64,000 nt of DNA. It comes from Aliivibrio sifiae. GTDB taxonomy: Bacteria > Pseudomonadota > Gammaproteobacteria > Enterobacterales > Vibrionaceae. Below the pieces are notes generated by a model, which was not told where the DNA came from, made no database searches, and saw nothing but the letters and a program-made list of their open reading frames with translations. Shown here piece by piece: positions 1 through 8,919 of the stretch (positions within the stretch are counted from its first letter, which is position 1; every line of letters begins with the position of its first letter). A program made the translations under genes and the position numbers. The DNA lies in NCBI RefSeq assembly GCF_002954705.1, contig NZ_MSCO01000001.1:1531908-1595907 (forward strand), read 5' to 3'.

Positions 1-659
1 AAAATGTCCAACGCTTGCATATCTTGATTTTGAGCACGATAGTTATCGGATAAATTTAACCATACTTGGCTATTTTTAGCGGCACTTTGTGTTAATGGTT
101 GATACAGCGCATCCGCCTTTACCCATTCTTTATGCCAACGATAAACATCTGCTAATAATAATTGAGATGCCGTATTTTGTTTTTCTTCTAATTGTGCAGA
201 AAGATAAGCCACTACTTCATTGTAAGGCGTTTCTATTTGCTGTTGTTGCTCTGCTGTCATTGCGCTGTATTCACGCAATAAATTAGTAGTTGCCGTCATT
301 CGAACCGTTAAATTCTCATCGGTGAATAACGGAGAAACCATGCGCCAACGATGTTCAAATTGATACAGTTCCGACCCAATAATTGCAGCCTCACGTAGCA
401 AAGGATCGCTTTCTTTTAAACCTCTTGCTACTGCAACTAAACTGTTTTGGTTTGGATAGCGTGCCAATTGTCGTAATGCATCTGCTCTTTTCTCTACACT
501 CTCATTTTTATTCTGAGCGGTATAGGCTAATTGTTGCTCAGGCGTCAAGTTTTGAGCTTGATTAGCAGGCTCTGCTCCTGTCGATGCATATGATGGAGCT
601 GAAAGCCCTAATAGCCCCACTAAACCAATTGCGGCGAACTTCTTTACTGCGTGATTCAC
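1..659 (-). CDS. Exported HEAT/TPR-repeat protein, 3' end cut by the window edge
   Basis: About 219 codons are visible from a GTG start at 659, with GGGAG seven bases upstream; the frame runs open off the left edge. The N-terminus is a signal peptide ending near SAPSYAS, so the product should be periplasmic. The body contains HEAT-like and TPR-like helical repeats. It aligns by eye with the C-terminal repeat half of the octahaem cytochrome at 12551-14806: compare YPNQNSLVAVARGLKESD here with FPSKNTLVALGRAVKNED there, and HRWRMVSPLFTDENLTVR with DRWQILSPLLNDPVLGVR. No CXXCH haem site is present in the visible part. It starts 30 bases after the sulfatase-maturase gene on the same strand, so the two are probably cotranscribed. 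The role is unknown; a partner of the sulfatase system is inferred from context. Confidence 0.8.
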   Translation of the reverse strand, partial: MNHAVKKFAAIGLVGLLGLSAPSYASTGAEPANQAQNLTPEQQLAYTAQNKNESVEKRADALRQLARYPNQNSLVAVARGLKESDPLLREAAIIGSELYQFEHRWRMVSPLFTDENLTVRMTATTNLLREYSAMTAEQQQQIETPYNEVVAYLSAQLEEKQNTASQLLLADVYRWHKEWVKADALYQPLTQSAAKNSQVWLNLSDNYRAQNQDMQALDI

Positions 660-688
660 GAATACACTCCCTATGTTTATGCTCTTGA

Positions 689-2008
689 TTAAAATTTAGT
701 TGGAAATATCGCGTTTCTTTGTGCCTGCTGCATTTTTACATCACTGTATTTACCATGCTGAACAGGGTTACCTAACATTTTTAAAATATACGCGATTGAT
801 TTATCTGCATGAGAAAAGAATTTTTTCCAACCCGCACATAAATAGTTCAATCCTGGCTCGCCATCTCTTGTTTTAATAAAACGGTTTTTTGGGCACTCAC
901 CATGGCACGCAAATTTGTACTCACATTGCTGACATTGACTAGTTAATGTTTTTGATTTTGCAAAACCAAACTCTTGCTGCTTACGACTGTAAGCTAGCTC
1001 ATCCAATTCTTGAGTATGAATATTGCCAATTTTATATTCTGGATATACATAATGGTCACAAGCAAATACATCACCATTGTGCTCCATAGCTAACCCTTTA
1101 CCGCAAATTTCACCCAACGTACAAAGCGGGTTTTTACGTCCCATCCATGTTTCAACGCTGGCTTCAAAATATTGCACAAACACTTTACCTAAATCGTGCT
1201 CAGTCCATTCATCAAATACGGCAATTAAAAAGTTGCCCCACGCTTCATCTGATACACACCATGGTTCCATGATGGATTCTTTATTACCTGGAATTAAACG
1301 TTTATCCCCTTGACGTAATTGCGCGGCAATTTGCTCTGTTTGTGGCGCAACGGTTCTGAATGTTTTTTGCTCTACAATTGGGATGAATTGCATTTGAGGG
1401 GATTTAACAACATCACGTAAAAAACGATATACTTCAAGAGGGTTACGGCTTGTTAAATTATTTACACAGGTTAATGTCGCAAATTTCACATTATGCTTGT
1501 GCAATAACTCAACCGCTTTCATTACTTGATTAAACGTACCACGCCCTGCTTTATTGGTTCGATATGCATTATGTAATAACTCAGGGCCATCAATACTCAA
1601 GCCTACAAGGAAGTTATTTTGAGCAAGGAATTCACACCACTTATCCGTTAATAGTGTGCCATTAGTTTGAAGATCATTTGAAATGATGATCCCATCCGGT
1701 TGATATTGTTTTTGAAACTTAACAATCTTTTGGAAATACTCTAGACCCAGTAGCGTTGGTTCACCACCTTGCCATGAAAAGATAATCTCAGGCGTATTTT
1801 GGCCCTCGATATACTGCCGAATATAAGTTTCAAGAGTCTCATCATCCATCTGTGGAGAGCACCCTTTCTTATACTCAAGTAAATCTTCTTTACTCAAATA
1901 ATAACAATAAGAACAATCAATATTACAAACTGCACCAATAGGCTTGGCCATAACATGTAATCGTTTTGATGCTTTACCTTGAAATTGCGGGCCTTGAGTA
2001 ATGATCAT
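689..2008 (-). CDS. Anaerobic sulfatase-maturating enzyme (radical SAM, SPASM)
   Basis: A 439-residue radical-SAM protein. The N-terminal cluster motif is CNIDCSYC (CX3CX2C), which binds the SAM-cleaving 4Fe-4S cluster. The C-terminal half has a SPASM cysteine pattern (CTLGEICGKG, FACDH, CQQCEYKFACHGECPK) for two auxiliary clusters. Family members oxidise the active-site Cys or Ser of type I sulfatases to formylglycine without oxygen, in the cytoplasm before export. The substrates are evident here: three sulfatases with a CTAGR motif lie at 15-21 kb. The start at 2008 has AGGA upstream. The gene is divergent from the FGE-like gene at 2207 and is followed closely by the repeat protein gene. 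The family assignment is firm; the exact substrates are inferred. Confidence 0.93.
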   Translation of the reverse strand: MIITQGPQFQGKASKRLHVMAKPIGAVCNIDCSYCYYLSKEDLLEYKKGCSPQMDDETLETYIRQYIEGQNTPEIIFSWQGGEPTLLGLEYFQKIVKFQKQYQPDGIIISNDLQTNGTLLTDKWCEFLAQNNFLVGLSIDGPELLHNAYRTNKAGRGTFNQVMKAVELLHKHNVKFATLTCVNNLTSRNPLEVYRFLRDVVKSPQMQFIPIVEQKTFRTVAPQTEQIAAQLRQGDKRLIPGNKESIMEPWCVSDEAWGNFLIAVFDEWTEHDLGKVFVQYFEASVETWMGRKNPLCTLGEICGKGLAMEHNGDVFACDHYVYPEYKIGNIHTQELDELAYSRKQQEFGFAKSKTLTSQCQQCEYKFACHGECPKNRFIKTRDGEPGLNYLCAGWKKFFSHADKSIAYILKMLGNPVQHGKYSDVKMQQAQRNAIFPTKF

Positions 2009-2040
2009 ATTAATTCCTATTATCTTACAAATGTGATGAG

Positions 2041-2098
2041 TAGAACTTACCTAGCAAAACGATAAACCACCCTCATAGTTTCCGCTAAGTAAGTTCTA
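2041..2098. repeat. 15-bp inverted repeat in a divergent promoter region
   Basis: The arm at 2041-2055 (TAGAACTTACCTAGC) is the reverse complement of 2084-2098 apart from one mismatch, with a 28-base spacer. It lies between the divergent maturase and FGE-like genes, 33 bases upstream of the maturase start. There is no T-run on either side, so a terminator is unlikely. It could be an operator pair or an mRNA leader hairpin for the maturase transcript. Confidence 0.5.
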
Positions 2099-2206
2099 AC
2101 CTTATAATAAACAAAAAGAACACACGTATTAGTTATACACGTTATTCCATTTTGGAAAGTCCTTTTACTGTATGATAAATACTCAATCATTACTGTAGAG
2201 AACGTC

Positions 2207-3001
2207 ATGTTTAGAGTGCCTTTTTTAAGCAATACAAAAATATTACTCACCACGATAATTCTTAGCTCAACATTAATAGGATGTGCTAGCTCTCCTCCCC
2301 ATCCTATCGCTCTTAAAATAGATCAAAATATGATTCATATTGATGGTGGCGAATATCTAATGGGTTCTGATTCCTCTGAGGCAAAAAAAGCCGAAAAGCC
2401 TGCTCACCTTGTTATGGTAAATGACTTCTACATGTCTAAATTTGAAGTGACGCAAGAGCTATTTGAATCAGTTATGGGGTCATCATTAAGCTACTTCCAA
2501 TCTCCAGATATTCCTGTGAACAATCTAAGTTGGCAACAAGCTAATTTCTTCATCGAAAAATTGAATGAAATAACTGGCGAAACATATCGTCTTCCAACGG
2601 AAGCTGAATGGGAATATGCAGCACGTGGCGGCAATGCAAGCCAAGGTTATGCTTACAGTGGTTCAAATAACATTGATGATGTCGCATGGTATTCACAAAA
2701 CGCCAATAACCAGGCTCATCCTGTTGGAATGAAACACCCTAATGAACTAGGCTTATATGACATGACAGGAAATGTAGGTGAATTTGTAAGTGATGCCTAT
2801 GATGATAATTTTTATCGCTATTCTCCAAAAGACAATCCAAACAACGCACGCGATGAAACCAGTGGCTTAGCACATAAATCGGTGCGAGGAAGTAGCTTTT
2901 CTTATAACGCAGATGAATCTGAAAATTACCGTCGAGATTTTGCAAGCCAGTCGATCATCATGTCAGATATGGGGCTTCGCTTAGTAAAAGACGCACAATA
3001 A
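2207..3001 (+). CDS. SUMF1/FGE-fold lipoprotein, probably not a catalytic formylglycine generator
   Basis: A 264-residue protein with a lipoprotein signal peptide (lipobox LIGC, Cys near residue 26) followed by a formylglycine-generating-enzyme/SUMF1 fold. The typical motifs are MIHIDGGEYLMGSD, YRLPTEAEWEYAARGG and GLYDMTGNVGEFVSD. In active aerobic FGE the C-terminal RGGSW-type region carries two copper-binding cysteines. Here that segment reads VRGSSFSYNADESENYRRDF with no cysteine, and the only Cys in the chain is the lipidated one. It is therefore unlikely to oxidise sulfatases itself, which fits the presence of a separate radical-SAM maturase. The gene ends 30 bases before the phosphatase-like gene at 3032, suggesting one operon. 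A membrane-anchored binding or scaffold role is inferred. Confidence 0.82.
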   Translation: MFRVPFLSNTKILLTTIILSSTLIGCASSPPHPIALKIDQNMIHIDGGEYLMGSDSSEAKKAEKPAHLVMVNDFYMSKFEVTQELFESVMGSSLSYFQSPDIPVNNLSWQQANFFIEKLNEITGETYRLPTEAEWEYAARGGNASQGYAYSGSNNIDDVAWYSQNANNQAHPVGMKHPNELGLYDMTGNVGEFVSDAYDDNFYRYSPKDNPNNARDETSGLAHKSVRGSSFSYNADESENYRRDFASQSIIMSDMGLRLVKDAQ

Positions 3002-3031
3002 AACATCCATACACTTGGCAAGGAACCAATA

Positions 3032-4726
3032 ATGAAAAATAAAACAATGCATTATGTAGCGTTAGCCAGCGTTTTAATAACCCCTGCACTTTCATTAGCC
3101 TCAGAGCAAAAGCCTAAACTCGTATTACAAATTACGGTTGATGCATTAAGAGGCGATTTATTAGAGCGCTATAAAGCAAATTTCGGAAAGGATGGCTTTC
3201 GTTATTTAATGGATGATGGCACTTATTATACTAATGCCTATTACCAACATGGCAACACAGAAACCATTGTTGGTCATGTGTCCTTAGCCACAGGAGCACC
3301 ACCCAATGTGCATGGCATGGTGGGTAATGTTTGGTACGACAGAAACGAAAAGCGCTTAGTTTATAACGTTGAAGACGGTAACTACAGCATGCTCTCTTCT
3401 GGTGCTGGAGTAAATAAATCAACAGAAATAGATCCAACTCAAAAAGTTGCAACACAAGATGGTCGTTCTCCTAACCCTATTTTATCAACCACATTTAGTG
3501 ATGAACTGGCTATCGCAACCAATGGGGAATCAAAAATATTCTCTGTATCAGTTAAAGACAGAGGTGCTATTTCTCTAGGTGGACATTCAGGTAAAGCTTT
3601 TTGGTTCTCTAAAGCGGGTTCTGAATTTGTAACCAGTAATTACTATTACGATGCATACCCAAATTGGGTAACGGCTTGGAATGAGAAAAAACTCCCAAAC
3701 CAATATTCAGGTACGCGTTGGGAGCTCTCTCTTCCTGCCGACCAATACACTCTTAAAGAAAGCAATCCTGATTACAAAGTTGACTTAGCTGGATTCAAAC
3801 GCAGCTTCCCTCACCCTTATGGACCTGCAAGTTATAAATACTACACAACCATGCTAACACTCAGTCCTGCTGGTGATGAATTAACTGAAGATTTCGCCAG
3901 TACTTTATTGAAAGAAGAGAACTTAGGTCAAGGTAAATTTACCGACTATCTCGCTGTTAGCTTCTCTGCCAATGACTACGTCATTCATATGTATGGTCCA
4001 ACAAGTCTAGAGGCTGAAGACAATCTAATCCGGTTAGATAAAACCATTGCCAAACTATTGAAAAGTGTTGATAAGCAAGTTGGGTTAGAAAATACATTAA
4101 TTGTTTTATCTGCTGATCATGGCGCACCAGAGGCTCCTGCAGTCGTTAACGCTTTAGGCGCGAGTCAATCATCAACATTTGATCAGAAAAAACTCATCTC
4201 TCCAACACTATTATCTCGTTTAAAAATAGAATTTGGCTTAGGGGAAGACGCTATTCGTTTGTACGCACAACCATACATTTACTTAAATCATGATGTGATA
4301 AAAAAGAAAGGTGTTTCATTAGAGAAAGTACAAAAAGCCGTTGCTGAAGAGCTCTTAAAAATAAAAGGGATAGCTTACGCAGTAACAAGCTCTGACATAG
4401 AAAAAAATCAGGTACCAAATACTCATACCATGCAATTGGTTAAAAATAATTATCATCCCTTACGCTCAGGCGATGTCTATGTAGTTTATCAACCAAGGAA
4501 CTTCATTAATGATATGGATGGCTTAACCATTGCATCTACTCATGGTTCTCCTTGGCGTTATGATACTTACGTTCCTGTCATTTTTGCCGGTTATAACATT
4601 GATGACGAAAAGATCAGTCGCGAAATCACGCCTTATGATATTGCTCCAACCTTATCGAGCATCTTAGGGATAACTCAACCAAGTGGCGCAACAGGAAAAG
4701 TCTTAACTGAAGTCACTCAACACTGA
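3032..4726 (+). CDS. Alkaline phosphatase/phosphodiesterase superfamily enzyme, exported
   Basis: A 564-residue protein with a cleavable signal peptide (ending near LSLASEQ) and an alkaline-phosphatase-superfamily core. The metal-ligand motifs are LQITVDALRGDLL near residue 35, the nucleophile region HGNTETIVGHVSLATG near residue 75, LSADHGAPE in the middle, and a C-terminal STHGSPW. The nucleophile is probably Thr within NTETIVGH, as in PafA-type phosphatases, rather than a formylglycine Cys; no CXAXR motif exists, so it is not a classical sulfatase. The start has AAGGA eight bases upstream. It sits in a sulfatase locus after an FGE-like gene, so a phosphoester or phosphate-sulfate substrate handled alongside the sulfatases is plausible. 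The substrate cannot be determined from sequence. Confidence 0.82.
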   Translation: MKNKTMHYVALASVLITPALSLASEQKPKLVLQITVDALRGDLLERYKANFGKDGFRYLMDDGTYYTNAYYQHGNTETIVGHVSLATGAPPNVHGMVGNVWYDRNEKRLVYNVEDGNYSMLSSGAGVNKSTEIDPTQKVATQDGRSPNPILSTTFSDELAIATNGESKIFSVSVKDRGAISLGGHSGKAFWFSKAGSEFVTSNYYYDAYPNWVTAWNEKKLPNQYSGTRWELSLPADQYTLKESNPDYKVDLAGFKRSFPHPYGPASYKYYTTMLTLSPAGDELTEDFASTLLKEENLGQGKFTDYLAVSFSANDYVIHMYGPTSLEAEDNLIRLDKTIAKLLKSVDKQVGLENTLIVLSADHGAPEAPAVVNALGASQSSTFDQKKLISPTLLSRLKIEFGLGEDAIRLYAQPYIYLNHDVIKKKGVSLEKVQKAVAEELLKIKGIAYAVTSSDIEKNQVPNTHTMQLVKNNYHPLRSGDVYVVYQPRNFINDMDGLTIASTHGSPWRYDTYVPVIFAGYNIDDEKISREITPYDIAPTLSSILGITQPSGATGKVLTEVTQH

Positions 4727-4817
4727 TATTAATTCACACAATACTCCTCCATATAAGTCAATATTTAGATACTTATTTGGATTGGTAATCAATTATTATC
4801 TATAAAGTAAAAATGAG

Positions 4818-4851
4818 AAAGCAGTGTTGGTATATCAACACTGCTTTTTAT
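4818..4851. terminator. Bidirectional intrinsic terminator
   Basis: A perfect 12-bp stem (4818-4829 with 4836-4847) and a 6-base loop, with T-rich sequence following in both directions. It separates the convergent phosphatase-like (+) and LysR (-) genes. Confidence 0.85.
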
Positions 4852-4863
4852 TTTATAACATAC

Positions 4864-5775
4864 TTAATTTATATCAAACTCAGCTTTTGCTGCTTTTTGA
4901 ATTTGTTGTCTTAACCAACGATGTCCACTTTCAGAGGTTCGACTTGGGTGCCAAATCGTACATAAATTATGCTGCTGGCGACCGAAAGGTAAATCTAATG
5001 ATTTAAGGTTGTAGTACGCGCCTAAGTCATCGATTGCTGATTGTGGCAACATGCCAATCATTTCTGTCGAACTAATGATGGGCATCATTTCAAACGCACC
5101 AGCGGCTCTAATTACAATATTTCGAGCATCAAGCTCTCCAATATCATCCGCATTCAATAAACTACTGCGACTATGCCAGCGAGATGCAGCAACATGCTCT
5201 TCACTTAGAAATTCACTTAACGAAATTTCGTCACCAATTCTTGGGTGATTTTGACTGCACACGACTCTTAATTTTTCAGTATAAATCACTTCTGACTTTA
5301 AAATTGTACGCCCTCTTATGGCCATATCAATGACTAAATCATAACGCTGTAAACGTAAGTCAGATTCAAGATCTTCAGTAAACTGAGGATGTACTTCTAA
5401 TGATATATTCGGCGCACAAGCTCGAATTTGGCGTATTAACCTTGGAATAAGCGAATAACTCACCGTAGAAACGACAGCAATAGAAAAGATACGATTTGAT
5501 GTTTTTGGATCAAATTCTCTTGACGCTGATAGTGTTGATGTAAAGTTTTTTAGAGCTGCAGACATCGCAGGATAAATATCAGAGGAGAACACTGTTGGCT
5601 CTACCCCTGACGTATTACGATGAAATAAAGGGTCGTCATAAATTTCACGTAGCCTTTTTAGCGCTTTACTTACCGCGGGTTGACTAATATTCATTCTTGC
5701 TGCGGCTTTAGAAAGGTTTTTTTCTTCATAAATCGCGACAAAAATAGGTATTAAATTAAGCTCTGTACTTTTCAT
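4864..5775 (-). CDS. LysR-family transcriptional regulator, candidate controller of the sulfatase locus
   Basis: About 303 residues starting at the Met of MKSTELNLIP; an in-frame Met four codons upstream (5787) is the alternative. The N-terminal winged helix-turn-helix is typical: AVYEEKNLSKAAARMN-like scanning helix, then ISQPAVSKALKRLRE. A LysR substrate-binding domain follows to the C-terminus. It lies between the maturase/phosphatase block and the bat operon, which are otherwise unregulated by any adjacent gene. A weak copy of the ATAAC-N5-GTTAT repeat found before moxR and two sulfatases lies at 5816-5830, in its own promoter region. LysR proteins bind T-N11-A inverted repeats, which that motif contains. 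Control of the locus is therefore a good inference but is not shown by the sequence alone. The effector is unknown. Confidence 0.88.
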   Translation of the reverse strand: MKSTELNLIPIFVAIYEEKNLSKAAARMNISQPAVSKALKRLREIYDDPLFHRNTSGVEPTVFSSDIYPAMSAALKNFTSTLSASREFDPKTSNRIFSIAVVSTVSYSLIPRLIRQIRACAPNISLEVHPQFTEDLESDLRLQRYDLVIDMAIRGRTILKSEVIYTEKLRVVCSQNHPRIGDEISLSEFLSEEHVAASRWHSRSSLLNADDIGELDARNIVIRAAGAFEMMPIISSTEMIGMLPQSAIDDLGAYYNLKSLDLPFGRQQHNLCTIWHPSRTSESGHRWLRQQIQKAAKAEFDIN

Positions 5776-5815
5776 TGCTACTGGCACTACTGATTGATCC
5801 TACTATGCACTGTAT

Positions 5816-5830
5816 ATAACTAAAGGTTCT
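5816..5830. promoter_or_regulatory. Weak copy of the ATAAC-N5-GTTAT motif before the LysR gene
   Basis: ATAACTAAAGGTTCT matches the first 13 positions of the motif well but loses the last two bases of the right arm (GTTCT instead of GTTAT). It lies 40 bases upstream of the LysR start and may be an autoregulatory site. Confidence 0.4.
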
Positions 5831-5839
5831 ACACAACCT

Positions 5840-7189
5840 TTAATCTTTTCTTTTGTGTTGATTCTCTTGGTTTTTTACATATTTTCTTCGTAATTGATCA
5901 AACTGAGGAAATACGGCTTTTGGTTTCCACACAGAAAAGAAAGAAAATAATCCATTCAATGAGTGAGACATCTTCTTCCATAAACGTGAAGACAACTTTT
6001 TTGTAATCTCATTTGATTGAAACGTTGAAGAATCTTGTCGCCAATCGGCTGTCGAATAACAATGCTTTAATTCTAACTGTTCGCTCTTAATTCTTAATGA
6101 ACGATAAAGAAGCGTTCGTACCTTACCCCACTCTTGTTTATTTACAGCTCTTGAATACATAAACCAAGCTGGTAATGGATGAGTTTGATAATACCGTGCT
6201 GTTTTAATCACGATAAATAAAATAACCATTGCGCCCATCATCAATACCGCTAACCAATACCAATATTGATGTAACCAAGAACTCATAGTATGAGAAACAG
6301 AAAATGATTGGCCATCAAGCGTAATGGTCTTTAATTCTTGAGCATCTGTATCCCACCAAGTTAAATGAATCGCTGGAAACGTTACCTCACCTCCATTCTG
6401 GAGTACATAAACCACCGACTCTTTTCGTTTGGATAAATAATCACCACGGGTTTGTGAATCATCTAGTTGATTTGGTTGTGAATAGGTTTGATAATTCGTG
6501 GTCGAGGTTTGCTTAATCAATTCAGGGATCAGCATTGCTAATGTATCAGACCCTTTAATAATAACGGTACGAGTGATCGCATCGCCCGCTTTTAAATCAT
6601 CGTTTGATTTATCCCATTGTTGTTCAACTGAAAAATCGCGGCCTGACACCCATTCAGATTCATCACTCAATAAACCTGATGGCGTAATAGCTGTAAACCT
6701 TTGGGGTTCTGTATACAAAACTCCGGAAACATTCCCTCCCCCTTCTCTTGATACTTGAACTTTAACCGCTGTCGGGGGGATGACAAAGTTACCTTCAGAT
6801 TGTGGATATAGCGTAATCTCCCAACGTTGATGAGTCCAAGTTACACCATTACGTCTTTCCGTAAAATTCGTTGCTAATTGATTACGCTGCTTTGCAACCA
6901 CATTGGATATTTCAATAGGAGTAATTCGAGTTCCACCAGTAAACCACCTTGGCGTCACGACTTCTATGTATAAGATAACCTGCTGATTTACAGCGTAAAC
7001 TGCTGCTTTCTTGCCATTACTATCTTTAAGCTTATTCGAATCACTTAACCATGTTTTTATTGTCACTTGATCTGATTTATCAAGTGTCTCAACCATACTG
7101 GCTCTAGAACCAAAGCTTATTACCATTAATATAACAGCGACAAAAATGAAAAGGTGTATGACTCGACGTTTATCATTATTCTGAGACAT
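5840..7189 (-). CDS. batD: BatD-like membrane protein
   Basis: A 449-residue protein with an N-terminal membrane/signal segment (IHLFIFVAVILMVISF), a long periplasmic beta-rich region of the BatD/oxygen-tolerance type, a second membrane helix near residue 310 (YWYWLAVLMMGAMVILFIVI) and a basic cytoplasmic tail. In the Bat (Bacteroides aerotolerance) gene family this protein accompanies the VWA proteins BatA and BatB and a MoxR ATPase; the molecular function is not established. The start codon shares a base with the stop of the upstream VWA-TPR gene (TAATG) and has GAGAGGG upstream, implying translational coupling. It is the last gene of a six-gene operon. The symbol follows family resemblance. 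Confidence 0.8.
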   Translation of the reverse strand: MSQNNDKRRVIHLFIFVAVILMVISFGSRASMVETLDKSDQVTIKTWLSDSNKLKDSNGKKAAVYAVNQQVILYIEVVTPRWFTGGTRITPIEISNVVAKQRNQLATNFTERRNGVTWTHQRWEITLYPQSEGNFVIPPTAVKVQVSREGGGNVSGVLYTEPQRFTAITPSGLLSDESEWVSGRDFSVEQQWDKSNDDLKAGDAITRTVIIKGSDTLAMLIPELIKQTSTTNYQTYSQPNQLDDSQTRGDYLSKRKESVVYVLQNGGEVTFPAIHLTWWDTDAQELKTITLDGQSFSVSHTMSSWLHQYWYWLAVLMMGAMVILFIVIKTARYYQTHPLPAWFMYSRAVNKQEWGKVRTLLYRSLRIKSEQLELKHCYSTADWRQDSSTFQSNEITKKLSSRLWKKMSHSLNGLFSFFSVWKPKAVFPQFDQLRRKYVKNQENQHKRKD

Positions 7190-8919
7190 TATTTACCCTC
7201 TCCACTGTTAGTTGGTTCAGAAAGCGATAATGTTGAAACAGATTGCTTGGAGGTCGCCTGCTGATCGCGAAGTTGAAGCTGAAATTTCGCGCGTAAGAAA
7301 TATTTAGGGTCAGCCTCCACACGACGTAACCATTTATCAGCAAGTTCTTGGCTTCCTAGAATTTCATTCGCATTCAGTTTCTCTTCTTTCATTAACGCAG
7401 AATCTACTTTCTCATCGGCTCCATCACCCGTTTTAGGTTTATCTTCACCTAATTCAAAAGACTCCTCAGGCCCATCTGTGCTGCCTTTCTGGCTTTCACT
7501 CATGCGATTCACTTCCTCAACAATGCTTTGCATAATCGATAGGTTATTTTCTGTTTTTTCTTTTAATTCGCTTTCAAGATTTTTTTCTAACAATAATTGA
7601 TAAATGTCACGAGCAGCCAGATACTCTCTTTGTCTTGCCAGCGAATTAGCGGCATTAAAAATACCTAAGTTGGTTTTTATTTGTAAAAAGGCACTATGAG
7701 CTAATTTGTATTCGCCAGCATAATAATAAGCGATGCCTTTTTTAAGAGGGTCTTGATAGCGCTTTGCGGCCGTTAAATATTCAAATTTATCAAAATACCA
7801 CTGTCCTTGTTGGTCTGGCGTTAACCATAAATCCATCCACCATTGCGTCGTTTTATCCCATGCCGTCACTTCTTTTACTGGTTCATTTGTTTTGGCTTTT
7901 AAGCTCACCGTTTCAGCATAAGTTGAAGTCGAATAAAAGCTAGGAAAAACAATCAATGCCACCAAACACCATTTTACTAACCAGCCTTTTCTAAACCATG
8001 ACAGCATCAAAAGAGATACAGGGAATAAAAGAAAATACCCCATGTCTTTCCACGGCATTGCCGATTCATTATTTAACTGCATGTGACGTTCTATTTTACT
8101 GTTTAACGTCTTAATATCACTGTCGTCAATCGTCACTTCAACGACGCTACCATTACTTTTACTGGCTAATAATTTAAGCGAGGAAAGATCCATAGGATTA
8201 TCACTTGCCCTGTCACCATTTCCCGCCGCCAATACTAATAATTGATGTCGACTATCGGCAAAATAATCTTGATACGCTTTAATCGTGGTCGGGTTTACTC
8301 CATCAGTAATTAATAAGACCGTGCCAACACTCTCTTTACCTAGTTGTGGTTCTATCAGAGGCAATGCAGTCTCTGCATTTTTACCTTCTACAGGCATAAT
8401 ATCGGGTTGAATAGCGGCTAAAAATGGCGCGAATACCGAGTCATCTTTAGTTAATGGCATGGCTAAATGCGCTGAACCAGAAAAGACAACTAACCCTGTT
8501 TTACCACCTTGTCGTTGCTTGATTAAATCTCGTATTTTTTGCTTTGAACGCTCTAAACGGTTCGGCGCAAGATCCTTTTGCAACATCGACTCACTGTTAT
8601 CCAACACAATAAGTAACGCCGCTTTATCTTCACCAAATGGAGATGCTTCACGCTGCCAAGTTGGGCCTGCACATACAATAATTGCGACAAACATAGAGAT
8701 ACTTAGCAACTTTAATGGCAGTTGTTTTTTCCACCCGGCATCATTAATGGTTAATGCATTACGTAAATGTTTTGGTAATTGTTCTTGCCACTCATTTTTT
8801 GAATCTTGTTTCCAACGTAAATAAATCACAATACCAAACGGGATTAAGACCAATAACCATAACGGTCGAATAAAATTGAATTGTTCAGCAATTTGCTGCC
8901 ACATCAGGGAATCAAACAT
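7189..8919 (-). CDS. BatB/BatC-type VWA-TPR membrane protein
   Basis: About 576 residues, starting at the Met of MFDSLMWQQ (8919). That codon has GGGAG upstream and overlaps the preceding stop by eight bases; an ATG at 8940 is possible but less well placed. The order is: N-terminal membrane helix (LWLLVLIPFGIVIYL), second helix, VWA domain with MIDAS motif DNSES (VLDNSESM), membrane helices around residue 305, then a TPR-like region and an acidic, low-complexity C-terminus. The combination corresponds to BatB fused to a BatC-like TPR part. The VWA domain should bind a metal and partner proteins in the periplasm or at the membrane. It is translationally coupled to batA and batD. Confidence 0.82.
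   Translation of the reverse strand: MFDSLMWQQIAEQFNFIRPLWLLVLIPFGIVIYLRWKQDSKNEWQEQLPKHLRNALTINDAGWKKQLPLKLLSISMFVAIIVCAGPTWQREASPFGEDKAALLIVLDNSESMLQKDLAPNRLERSKQKIRDLIKQRQGGKTGLVVFSGSAHLAMPLTKDDSVFAPFLAAIQPDIMPVEGKNAETALPLIEPQLGKESVGTVLLITDGVNPTTIKAYQDYFADSRHQLLVLAAGNGDRASDNPMDLSSLKLLASKSNGSVVEVTIDDSDIKTLNSKIERHMQLNNESAMPWKDMGYFLLFPVSLLMLSWFRKGWLVKWCLVALIVFPSFYSTSTYAETVSLKAKTNEPVKEVTAWDKTTQWWMDLWLTPDQQGQWYFDKFEYLTAAKRYQDPLKKGIAYYYAGEYKLAHSAFLQIKTNLGIFNAANSLARQREYLAARDIYQLLLEKNLESELKEKTENNLSIMQSIVEEVNRMSESQKGSTDGPEESFELGEDKPKTGDGADEKVDSALMKEEKLNANEILGSQELADKWLRRVEADPKYFLRAKFQLQLRDQQATSKQSVSTLSLSEPTNSGEGK

Noticed and set aside
2047..2253. A minus-strand open frame in the maturase/FGE-like gap
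   Set aside because: It overlaps the FGE-like start and the divergent promoter region and shows no recognisable protein features.
3032..4726. Reading this gene as a fourth sulfatase
   Set aside because: There is no CXPXR or CXAXR motif; the nucleophile region is NTETIVGH, as in phosphatases.
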